Source of the DNA: Isoetes engelmannii
Taxonomy: Eukaryota > Streptophyta > Lycopodiopsida > Isoetales > Isoetaceae
Length of the DNA stretch: 20,466 bases
Reading direction: 5' to 3'
NCBI GenBank assembly: GCA_011763485.2
Contig: JAANSK020282935.1
Span: 1-20,466, forward strand
Positions within the stretch are counted from its first letter, which is position 1; each line of letters opens with the position of its first letter. Positions 8,588 to 17,416 of the stretch are shown here, piece by piece. Below the pieces are notes generated by a model. The model was not told the origin of the DNA and searched no databases. It worked only from the letters and a program-made list of their open reading frames with translations. The position numbers were made by a program, and so were the translations under genes.

Positions 8588-11554
8588 TCATGAAAGTGCA
8601 CGGGACCTTGCCAAGAAAAGAGAAATAATGTCTGGATCAAGTTGCCGGACAGCAGCTTGGAAACTGATGCCATTATTCTTTAAAGCATTCATACGAATGG
8701 TAACTGGTTCACTTAATCCCTGCCGTTTTTGGCCACCAATGGAAGCATAGCTGTATTGCCTTCGGTTACCTTTGATTTCCTCGTATGCCTTCACAACCTG
8801 ATAAAAGAAACCAGCATACATTTGGCATTTGATTCTCTATGGCACATTATATTAACTGATAAGCTTTAATCAATTCTAATCAATTTTGGGACTAAGCAAA
8901 AAATGTACGTACTCGTTTATACTCTAGTACAGCTTGACTGGCATCACCTCCAATAAATTTATCTGGATGGTACTTTGCAGCAAGCATCCTATATGACAGC
9001 CGAACCTGCATGCAAATAGCACAACAAAGAATAGAAAGTCAGTTGGCTGTCCTTATCAATATAAACAAAGGGAGCTCACCTCTGAAGCAGTTGCACATTT
9101 GGGTAACCCAAGAACAGCAAAGGGACATTCTTCTGTTGGTTGCTCTCCTGATAATGAACTAGCTAAAACAAAACTATAGAAATCTTCTGCTGGCTCATAA
9201 GCATACTCCAAACTGCACCAGTGTTAACATGTCATGCTTCTGTTAGTAACAAGTTAGAAGATAGCATGGAAACAAAATAACACGTAGCCTACTGGAGTGC
9301 CGAAACTCTAATGTATAGAACCAGCACTTTGCATAGAATTCCTACTTCCTCCTCTTAATAAACTCTTCACTGGAAATGCAGTGGGCAATATAAAGAATAT
9401 TACAGCGCTGGCAGCAGAGAAAAACAGATCCCCACAAGGTCTGCTACTGCATCAAAAATCGAAGGGATCCAACAAATATTGAAAATAGTGCAAATAGAAG
9501 AAAGTAAAGTCGTGCATGAACAGGGTTCTCATTAGAGTTACAAAACCTGGAAAAAAGGTTCCATTAAGCTGATTCAACAACTAGGCCTTTAATTCTAAGC
9601 AATTAGGGGGCCTCGCAAAGTCTTGTTCACCTCGGTACATTTTTTATGAGATGATGGCAAAAGTTGGAGGTTATTCAAACCATGCAGGCTTTGTCATAAT
9701 GTGATATTGACATTCATTGATATTATGGCAGACATGCTGGTGTACAGCACGCTTATCTCGCAGTTGTGTACCACAACACATCATTGATGATGTGTATATA
9801 GGATCCAGTCAGAATCAATAACTGGAAACTTCCAGCTAAAAGACTAATAATTCTCTGAATGGTGATAGTCAAGTAGGCTGTGTCTCCTGCATCACCATCA
9901 ATAGATACTTTTATAATGAAAAGAAAAACTCCACATGTTGCTTGGAATGAAAAAGAGCTTATCTTTTTCCAACCATCTTTTCCTTATTAATAAGGAAAGC
10001 CAAAAAACATCTTTTTCTTCATAGGTTGAGCTTCTTTAGGAAACGCATATTAGATTGACTGAATTAGAAATATGATGACCTCCTTGCAGGCTCAAAATGT
10101 TGTGTGTACTTCGTCACATAACCCCGTGGGGCTTCAATGGACATTAACAATTTCTCTTCCTTACTTGCTTTAATTTTCTTTCTTTCTTTTCTTGTAAAAA
10201 TACTGCAGTATCCACTTTCCTCAAGTGTCTCTTACGATGCCATCCAATAAGCACTGCTTCCTAGGAACTATTGCCATCCAAATTGACTTTAAGACATCAA
10301 CCAGAGACAAAAAAAGAAGCATACTGGGAACGTGGAATACTGCGCAATGATACAGCTCCCTTGGATGCGCATTCTGCGATCTCTCTGTTAATAATATATG
10401 GATATTAGTCAATGGTATAGCATAAGTTACCAACATTCTTGACATTCATTGTACACACCAATTAAATAGAGTGATCGATCTATGACAGCTATTAAGATCA
10501 TGATACTGTGCAAATGATTTATGTCATACATAATTCACATTGGTATCGGTTTCTTTTATGACGAGTTCAGGAAAACATAAATAAAAAGATATTCAAAACT
10601 GTGTTTATTAGTCAGCTTTAAATTTAACTACCAAATTCCATAGTAGCATATCTGAACCGTCCAACATAGCATGTCAATACTAATTGGCCAGTGCATCCTA
10701 GACCTAAAATAATTATCTCACCGGCACAATAGATGTAAAGCTTCAGGAATAGCTTGCAAAGCATCTTTATCTGATACTAAAGCAAGTTCAGCAACTGGAA
10801 GCCAGTCATCCAGCGCTGTGGACTGACTAACAACATGCTTGCGTATGCACACTACATACTCTCGAACATTCCCATCTTCAAAATGCATTTTAAGAAGCTG
10901 CTCGTACATATCCTCTGACCTTCGTAATAATACCGCGGCATCCCACACTGTGTTAAGTTTATCAACTGGTAATTCAGTCCACCTAGTAAAATCCGCATTT
11001 CTTTCTTAATACTATAGACTAGCTCTTATCTTCATTTATTTTATATGACCCCTTTCTGTCCCCTTCATTATCACTTAGCCCTCGTTATGGATGATGATAT
11101 TCATGAATTTTAAAGACACATACAACCATAGCCAAACATTGAATAAAGGTTGGAACACATGTTGTAGTTCATTGATGACATTTGGGAGATAAAATATAGC
11201 ATACCAAGAATCTACGACAAAGGAACGATAGCAGGAATGGACATGAACATCACGCAACATCATCCCTTAAGCTTAAAGCATAGGCAATGGAAATGTACAT
11301 AAATGCACGAGCTATTGGACAAGTTATAAAGTGACACAAAACAGCTCTACGTCAAGCGCATACGTACCTGGTTGAACAGTAAGCTTCTTTCCAAACCCAG
11401 ATCCCCTCCTGCTTTTCTCACTAATGAGCCCCATCACCATAGTGTTTGCCGTCTTGCTAATCCGAGTGCAGTTGTTGATAGCAGCTTTAAAAGACGTTGG
11501 TAGATGTAGTGCAGGCACTAGACCACGAAATTGCGATATCGTCGCCATAGCCAA
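8588..11554 (-). CDS. Plastid-type J-domain (DnaJ-like) protein, five exons
   Basis: The spliced gene has exons at 11554-11368, 11004-10722, 9212-9080, 9005-8913 and 8797-8588, giving 906 bp or 301 residues. All four introns are GT-AG (donors GTACGT, GTGAGA, GTGAGC, GTACGT) and the phases join: G|AA gives Glu63, CG|T gives Arg157, and the last two introns are phase 0. The first Met (MAMATISQFRG) opens a Ser/Thr/Arg/Lys-rich segment with almost no acidic residues over about 60 residues, like a chloroplast transit peptide. Residues 64-180 are mostly helical-looking and unrecognised. The J domain spans about 187-246: PFAVLGLPKCATASEVR, then YHPDKF with His214-Pro215-Asp216, then a helix ending KAYEEIK. 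The HPD motif is what J proteins use to stimulate Hsp70 ATPase, so an Hsp70 co-chaperone in the plastid is inferred. The C-terminal 55 residues are basic and unrecognised. The exon 2 acceptor (ttaag) has a poor pyrimidine tract and is the least certain junction. I cannot name the closest family member. Confidence 0.85.
9213..10721 (-). other. Large second intron of the J-domain gene
   Basis: This 1509-bp intron separates the exon ending in CG from the exon starting with T, which together make one Arg codon. That phase agreement argues against a missing exon in between. I see no convincing coding segment in it. It carries a perfect 20-bp AT-rich palindrome at 9979-9998. Confidence 0.65.
9979..9998. 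repeat. Perfect 20-bp palindrome
   Basis: TTTCCTTATTAATAAGGAAA is identical to its reverse complement. It lies inside the large J-domain intron. It could be a small structural site or chance in AT-rich DNA. Confidence 0.6.
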
Positions 11555-11650
11555 GGAAGGAGAACTTGCAATTTATCTTAAACACGAGCAAACGTGTGCG
11601 CTGCGTTCCTTCGAATGTATATGTAGGGCGTGTGTTTGCATGGGATTTTT

Positions 11651-11660
11651 CTATATATCC
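11651..11660 (-). promoter_or_regulatory. TATA box of the J-domain gene
   Basis: On the minus strand this reads GGATATATAG, about 100 bp upstream of the J-domain ATG at 11554. A start site 25-30 bp downstream would fall near 11620 and give a 5' UTR of roughly 70 nt. Position and sequence fit a plant TATA box; transcription itself is inferred. Confidence 0.5.
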
Positions 11661-11674
11661 CTACCATTGTCTAG

Positions 11675-11757
11675 CTGAAAAGTCCAGCTGGCAGTTGAGA
11701 AAATCCAGCAAAAAATCCACCTGGCACCTGAAAAATCCAGGGAAAATGCCAGGTGGA
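11675..11757 (-). promoter_or_regulatory. Repeat-rich proximal promoter with 11-bp inverted repeat
   Basis: Just upstream of the TATA box there are about five imperfect copies of an AAAA(A)TCCA core, spaced 15-25 bp apart. Two are joined to CACCTG or CAGGTG E-box-type hexamers. TCCACCTGGCA at 11716-11726 and TGCCAGGTGGA at 11747-11757 form a perfect 11-bp inverted repeat with a 20-nt spacer. This could be a paired factor-binding site, a DNA hairpin or the remnant of a small insertion. No function is shown. Confidence 0.4.
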
Positions 11758-12057
11758 AAGCCACGCAATTGTCGAACCTGCCTTCTAAGGTTTTGCTCTT
11801 TCGGTGCTCTATCCGTTTGAGAAGGACCGACATACGTGAATCGTGCGAGGTTCGTAAAGACTGTAGTAGAAAGTGAATTTTGGGCAAGTCGTGAGAGTGA
11901 TTTAGAGCTTGTAACTTTTTTTGCCGCAGATATTAGCTTATTCGTCGAACAGAATAGCTAGCCCGAGCAGTGCAAGGAAAGAAATACTCAAGAGCCTCTG
12001 CTCGTTTTTTAGGGATCGCTGAGGAAAAGATTTGGTTTCGTCAGGCACAATAAAAAC

Positions 12058-12074
12058 TCTTATGGATGATTGAG
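12058..12074. repeat. Left 17-bp target-site duplication
   Basis: TCTTATGGATGATTGAG directly precedes the retroposon and recurs without mismatch at 12666-12682. A 17-bp exact repeat touching the A/T tail is what LINE-machinery insertion produces. Confidence 0.8.
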
Positions 12075-12665
12075 GAAAATTTCTGAAGGAAAATTTCTTA
12101 AGTCTTGTTGTCACTTTTCTTGGGCCTCTGCTTGCCCCAACCAGTCTCTTAGCAGGAGCCTGGCAGCTGGGGTAATGAATCCCGTTATGCTAAGCAGCAG
12201 CCTTGAGTGTGATATGTGATTGTGATATGTGATAGACGGGTGTTCTAGCGAAGGGCTGGAATCTGTATTTGCGTCGTTTATAGCGGCGTTCTTTTTCTGG
12301 ATCTTGCGGATTTCTGGATCTTGTGGACATGCGAGCATCTGGCGACTGGGGACATCCAGGCCGACCCTCAGGCGGTCATCTGAAGTAGCAAGTCCAGGTT
12401 CTTCACGTGGGTAGTATGTTGTCCTTCCGCTGTGGTGGACTGGATTCTTTCAGGACCCCATGCGTGTCACAAGGGCAGCATACGCGGAGGGATTTTTGTG
12501 GGCGCCAGCTCTAGAGTAGTGCCTGCAAAGAAGTGAGTATAGAGACCCTTTGTGGTCTCTATCTATGGTAGCAGGCATGAAAGGAGCGCAGGAGTCTGCT
12601 ATGGGTGGTGGGTATGGCCATCCCTCCAACTCGCGGTTCGAAAAAATAAAAATAAATAAATAAAA
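12075..12665 (+). mobile_element. 591-bp retroposon of undetermined class with A/T-rich tail
   Basis: A GC-richer block ends in a simple A/T tail (12641-12665, AAAAAATAAAAATAAATAAA-type) and is bounded by a perfect 17-bp direct repeat. The last non-tail bases read GCGGTTCGAA, which resembles a Pol III B box. However, the expected place for B is near the 5' end, so a classical tRNA SINE is not shown. There is no long open frame. Inside are tandem duplications of 13 bp (12208-12233) and 17 bp (12294-12327), and an AGAGACC...GGTCTCT stem at 12541-12560. It could be a SINE, the 3' end of a truncated LINE, or another retrocopied RNA. Confidence 0.65.
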
Positions 12666-12682
12666 TCTTATGGATGATTGAG
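12666..12682. repeat. Right 17-bp target-site duplication
   Basis: This is the second copy of TCTTATGGATGATTGAG, immediately after the A/T-rich tail of the retroposon. The flanking bases on both outer sides differ, which fixes the length at 17. Confidence 0.8.
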
Positions 12683-13119
12683 AGCTTAGGATGTTTTGGT
12701 GCAGGCGTTAGCTGCTGCGATTGATTGCTTGAAGAAATTCAGGTTAGACTTTTAAGGATCAGAAGGTCGGATTGAGGGAAGGCTTTGAACGGGAATCAAA
12801 ACTATCCAGGTATGTTACTGTCTATCCCAACAATTAGTATATGACAGAAGATGGTAAAAAGGAAATTTGACATTCTTAGAAATGCAGTATTATATCACGT
12901 CTATTTTCTACCTCTTCTTATTGATGGGTAATATCAGCAACATGCATCCTCTGTGGATTCTTTGCCTACTAACAGCCACTATAGCCATATCTTTAATTCG
13001 AAAATCCCATGCAACCACTATTTTTTATGTCTAGATCTAAATTTATCTGGACTTTTTTTAAGCTTTCGCGCCATAGAGTACCTCAACCTTTTATTTAGCT
13101 CAAAAGCTCAGGAAACTAT
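12683..13119. other. No confident gene; one exon-like piece
   Basis: A piece at 12704-12743 is bounded by GTGCAG and by GTTAGA and reads ALAAAIDCLKKF on the plus strand. It is too short, and no partner exon was found. The remainder shows nothing. Confidence 0.25.
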
Positions 13120-13752
13120 CTAGATTGAACTTGATAATCTTTCGTTCCAGAAAAAATTTCGTTGTGAGTTCCTTGCTCCCACGTTTCCACCTTCAATCTT
13201 GGATTCAACATCATTCTTTGCATAGATTTCGCCAGTGCCATTGCCCTTGATCGCTGGAGCCGCATGAGCCATATTGTTTGCTCCTTCTGCACTCATCCCA
13301 GTCTTTCCTTTTGTGGCGTTATCATTTTTTGGCACTTCCTACTCCTATAGGAGGAACAGATGCCTTGATAGCTTTTCTAAACTCAAATATCTTCTTTCTT
13401 TTGGGAGTTGTCTTACTCTCAAGTTCCAATTTGATAGGACTTGCAACAGGCAATGTCTGTCATAGCATTGCAAACTGCTATGTATACCTTATTATCATCT
13501 TTTGAAATCAAACTCAACAAGGCGTGCAAAACTTTTGTCTAAAGAACGGGCTTCAAAGTTGTTTCAAGGGATCTCAGTGCCAAAACTACTCACGCAGACT
13601 CCATTTCCTTGATTCCTAATTTGCCTTTGTTTAATAAGTGTGTTTGCAATATCAGATTACACAGCCCGTGTATCATGCTTTGGAACTATATCATATGGAT
13701 GGACATCGTGTTTAGACATTTGCCAAATTGCTTTTGTAATTGAATTTAATGC
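13120..13752 (-). pseudogene. Decayed coding segment, unrecognised
   Basis: On the minus strand from 13752 one frame carries protein-like text broken by single stops: ALNSITKAIWQMSKHDVHP, then SDIANTLIKQRQIRNQGNG, then NNFEARSLDKSFARLVEFDF. Neighbouring frames continue with KVYIAVCNAMTDIACC, a basic stretch TTPKRKKIFEFRKAIKASVP, and an Ala/Gly/Asn-rich segment AEGANNMAHAAPAIKGNG (to 13120). The composition looks like real protein, with several frame changes and stops. I do not recognise the family. It could be a host pseudogene, or poorly placed exons of a gene whose introns I cannot define. Confidence 0.35.
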
Positions 13753-15430
13753 CTACTCTGCCTAAGCAGATCCTTGCAGTGCACTGTAGCAGTCCATTTT
13801 CTTATTTAAAGCAGGCAATGTAATTTATTTCAATAGAAATAGATAATATGCCACGGGACTGCTATGCACTATAGTTTCTTTTTCTTAGTTTTATTTGGCA
13901 GTTCTAATATCGAAATTCTTTCTTAAACACTTCCAGAAGATTGAAGCTTCAGGCTCTGAAGTCGTCCATAATCTTTTCTAGTCGACCCATAAAACATGGA
14001 TCTTTGTGTGTGCTATTAAGTGATATATAATTTGTATAAAGTGGATAGATCGACATGATGGCAATGTGCCTGTACGTATAAGAGTTTGAGCCTGAGAAAT
14101 GCAAATGAGTAGAATATAGAATCTAACTGAATTCTTTTTAGGAAACCTGACTTCAAAGATGCCAAAATATATCACAAATTTTGCGTTGTGAGATTCTTCC
14201 ATAGCTTCCTTCTGTAATGCTTTCCGCATGTTTACACGGTTTTCGTTGTCTTCCACAGATCAAGATCAAGAGGTTTCCTGCATGTGCTATTAAAGATAAT
14301 GGCAAATAGGGATCAAATTGAAATCACTTTAAACCTCGAAGACTTTATGGGATGGTGAAGATAACTCACACTTCTGGTGTGAAACATGCCATGTCAACAC
14401 TGAAAGCTGCAAAAGGGATAATTAAATTTAGTGCATACTCTATATGTCTCATTTCACAAACATTCTAATACTTATACCTATTTCTCCAGGTACATCATAC
14501 AAGCAAAAATAATAGACACCAAGTGCCAAAGCTTGGGCCTCTATATTCAATGAGCAAGCTTAGCAGATCCTTGAGCACAATGCGAAACAATTATCTCACA
14601 TCAGGGCTACCAACCAAGCTTCATACCGGGCAATATTGAAAAAGGCATCATGGGTTCCTATGCTATTTCGTGTCCCTATACTAGAAACCGAATACATGGA
14701 CAAAAAGCGACAAAAAGATTGTTGTTCGTGAGGTCACATCCATAGATTGGATAACAGAGATCAACTACCTCCTACATCAAATAGTTGATATAAAAGAACT
14801 GTAAAAAATAAAGAAACAAAAAACCTCGCATCTGCTTTGTGAACGTTTCTACCAATGTGAATTCTAGGTGCTACTTTTAATTCAATGTAGACTTACTTCT
14901 ACACTAGACTTCTTTTTAGTCTCAACCATCTTCTTTCAAACAACTTTCCCTACAACTTCCCCTCGGATACACAAACATCTGAATAGGTGCGATGCCTGTG
15001 GCATTGCACTACCGTCTTGTACACAATTATTATATTACAAAAAAATTATCGCAGCAATATTTCTCTTTTACCGACTTGGTGTCAGTTCAAAGCGCAAATA
15101 TTATGGATAGTTCAAAGCCCAAGTATGGATGTGCCTTTGCTACGAGGAAGAATTTGGTAAGGGCATTGCAAAATGAAAAGTTTCAATAACCAACTCATTG
15201 ATTAGTCAAGTTAAATGCCACATAACAAAGTCCTCTTTTGTTCGTGTTGGCATGATGTTGAATGTACAACATGGTGCATAGATCACTTTAGAAAGTCCAA
15301 AGAGCAATTGATTATTTGCTTTATGTTAGTGAATTCCCCATGATGTACCAATTCTCTGGAAAGATGATATACTTGAAAAATATTTTTTGGAAAGATGACA
15401 CATACTCTTTGTCGAACGACCGCATATGAT
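13753..15430. other. No confident gene; scattered coding-like scraps
   Basis: On the minus strand MRKALQKEAMEESHNAKFV (about 14160-14230) and an acceptor-preceded SVDMACFTPE (about 14375-14405) look protein-like but cannot be joined to anything. They may be upstream parts of the decayed segment at 13120-13752. The rest is AT-rich and featureless. Confidence 0.3.
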
Positions 15431-15443
15431 AATTAGAGCAAAT
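15431..15443. repeat. Left target-site duplication of the LINE
   Basis: AATTAGAGCAAAT lies directly before the LINE 5' boundary and recurs exactly at 17218-17230 after the poly(A). The first two A of the right copy cannot be told apart from the tail, so the true length is 11-13 bp. Confidence 0.8.
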
Positions 15444-16208
15444 TCATTGGCAGATTCATTAATTGTGGCAGCAATAAGAGATGCTGGACCCCAGTCTCTA
15501 TGGAAGAATGCTACAAGCCTAAGAAGATGGGGGGACTTGGCATCATCAACATTGAGAAGCATGCTACTGCCCTTGCAGCCAAGTATTTTTTCAGAGCCAT
15601 CTCAGGGGAATTAAGCATCAAGTTTCTGTTCTTATCAGGCACTACATCCTCAAATGCAAGCCCTATGGCTGGAATGTCAGGATGCACCTCCCTGATGCTG
15701 CCTTCTTTGATTTCAGAATTCCCAATAACATCTCTCCCTTGATCAGAAAGTGGATTAAGGCCTGGATCCAAATCAGAGGGATGTTCACTTGGAATAGATG
15801 GCTCTCTGCTGCTCAAACTATCTTCCGGAACCCCTACCTGCTCGGAGAAAATAGCACTCATTGCCTTATAAGAAATTTTCCTGATCAAGCTAAGATTTGG
15901 AGCAGCAAAGGTGCCTGATTTTTTATTTATACCGAGATGGTTCCCCAATTCCCTTTGAGAATTCCTTCCTGAGCACTGAGAATGAGGATACAAGAACTCT
16001 CTATAATGCAATCATTGCATACACCTCTCAGGCCTATTGGAGCAACAGTGATCTCACCTTGCAACACAAGGGTCACTTCCAGTTCAAGGTGAAGGAAGCC
16101 TACAAGTTCCTCTTTAGAGATCAGACCATGAGCATGCATCTCAAGTGGGGGATATCAGAGGACAGATGTGCCAGAAGTCTTGCTCACCTGTAGAAATCTC
16201 CTATCAGT

Positions 16209-16382
16209 CCTAAGATCAAAGCCTCCATCTGGCAGCTTTGGCAAAGGGGCTTGGCAACCAATTGTAAGAGATACAAATGCTGTTTTTCTACTACTGACAT
16301 TTGCCCGAGATGTTTCTCTTTTGCAGAAAATGAAGACCACCTCTTTAGAACCTACCTGCTTCTGGTCCCAATGGACAATTGA
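16209..16382 (+). pseudogene. LINE zinc-knuckle RVT (zf-RVT) segment
   Basis: The open frame starts PKIKASIWQLWQRGLATNCK and includes CCFSTTDICPRCFSFAENEDHLF. The order 'PKIK.. W.L.. GL.T', then CxxC, then E-x-HLF is characteristic of the zf-RVT domain that follows RT in plant LINE ORF2 proteins. Frame changes separate it from the coding pieces on both sides. It lies inside the truncated LINE and is not a host gene. Confidence 0.7.
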
Positions 16383-16567
16383 GATCTCCTCCTCCTCCCT
16401 CGATCTCAATCTCTCCTTGGATGGCCATGAAAATGACTTTTTCATCCCAGATGCCCCCAGGCATTGGAGTTTCTACCTCCTACTCTGGAGAATTTGGAAG
16501 GGGCGCAACAAGCTGGTTTTTGATGATGAAATTGTTTGGCCTCAAGCCATTTTAGCTCAAACCAATT

Positions 16568-16954
16568 ATGATGTCACTTGGATCCACAAAGTTTATTCAT
16601 AACTTTACTGATTGGGTTTTGCTCTATGCATGGAAGTTCTTTTTGCTGAGCAGGCGCATCACCTTTCCCAACAAGAAGTTTGATGAACTGGAAAAATGGG
16701 CAGCTAGTTTTCTGACTGGCTGTCCCACGCACCACTTTGAGGAAGAATGTGACTATCTTTGTGCTTGTTCACTGGAGGAACCCGATCTCATATGGGAAGT
16801 AATTTGTCAGGCTCGAGATGCATCTGGAAGATATAATTTTGCAAGATCTAGAACCTGTCCTTGCCTTTTCTGTGTGCTCACAATGAAGACCAAAGGGCCC
16901 AATACCTTTGAGGTTGCAGAAGTTGAAGGTCGCGTTGTTGTGGAAACAGAGTAG
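16568..16954 (+). pseudogene. LINE ORF2 C-terminal tail, unrecognised
   Basis: About 119 codons stay open after the LLWRIWKGRNK segment. The tail begins around HNFTDWVLLYAWKFF, contains several Cys residues (CACSLEE, CPCLFC) and ends VVVETE-stop. It lies between the usual ORF2 end motif and the 3' UTR. It may be a C-terminal extension of this LINE clade, or sequence captured by the element. I do not recognise it. Confidence 0.45.
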
Positions 16955-17217
16955 CTGCATCGACATTTCGATCACAGACCACAGACTTTTTCAAAAACTT
17001 AACTATCTAAGTTCAAGTTAAGCTTAATTTCAAGTTCTAAAACTCTAAGGCTTTTATTATTATGGTTTACTATCATAGAAGCCTCTACTTTCGGCCTGTC
17101 AGGCCTTCTTGGTGGAACATCTTTCCCCCAAGACAATTTTGTACTATATCTCTCATTTTTTTTACTCTTTATACTCAAAATATAAATAGAATACCAACCT
17201 TCAATCAAAAAAAAAAA

Positions 17218-17230
17218 AATTAGAGCAAAT
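17218..17230. repeat. Right target-site duplication of the LINE
   Basis: This is the second AATTAGAGCAAAT, overlapping the end of the poly(A) tail. Removing the insert and one copy restores a continuous sequence that aligns with the neighbouring tandem unit at 17290-17320, which independently supports the boundaries. Confidence 0.8.
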
Positions 17231-17384
17231 GCTAGATGCCAAAATCCAATTTAAATGCATGATACTTTAATGAAGAACACTATCAACGACATACGATACT
17301 TAAAGCAAATGATAGATGCTGAAATCAAATTCAAATGCATGATACTTTGATGAAGAACACTATGATATATGATCTATATTCCGA
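17225..17384. repeat. 80-bp tandem duplication interrupted by the LINE
   Basis: GCAAATG(C/A)TAGATGC, then CAAAT(G)CATGATACTTT(A/G)ATGAAGAACAC blocks start at 17225 and 17305. The part of the first unit that should precede 17225 is found at 15421-15443, on the other side of the LINE. Confidence 0.8.
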
Positions 17385-17416
17385 CACACTCAACATATAT
17401 TCCGACACACTCAACA
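17375..17416. repeat. 21-bp tandem duplication
   Basis: TATATTCCGACACACTCAAC starts at 17375 and 17396, and the copies are exact over 20 bp. Confidence 0.9.

Larger units (their letters stand above)
15444..17217 (+). mobile_element. 5'-truncated LINE (ORF2 C-terminal region, 3' UTR, poly(A))
   Basis: This is a non-LTR retrotransposon fragment. The endonuclease and the RT catalytic core are absent. It opens within the post-RT region, where a PKKMGGLGI stretch near 15530 matches the conserved 'rPKkeGGLGi' of plant LINE ORF2. It continues through the linker (15682-16190), a zinc-knuckle RVT segment (16209-16382, PKIKASIWQLWQ then CPRC and EDHLF) and an LLWRIWKGRNKLVF segment near 16480-16530. 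A tail open to 16954 and a 3' UTR follow, ending in A13 at 17207-17219. The reading frame changes at least four times, so it is dead. A 13-bp target-site duplication flanks it. The truncation with a poly(A) tail is typical of target-primed reverse transcription. Confidence 0.85.

Noticed and set aside
10221-10445. 74-codon minus-strand open frame inside the J-gene intron
   Set aside because: The splice phases join perfectly without it, and it has no protein-like pattern.
11819-11970. Open plus-strand stretch (about 48 codons) that could be a gene divergent to the J-domain gene
   Set aside because: No start codon, no downstream exon and no recognisable content.
13274-13505. Hydrophobic plus-strand open frames that look like a membrane protein
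   Set aside because: They are the reverse strand of the Lys/Ala-rich minus-strand remnant; Lys-rich text read backwards gives Leu/Phe-rich text.
15511-16011. 166-codon minus-strand open frame, the longest in the window
   Set aside because: It is antisense to the plus-strand LINE ORF2 remains, which show known motifs. It has none of its own.
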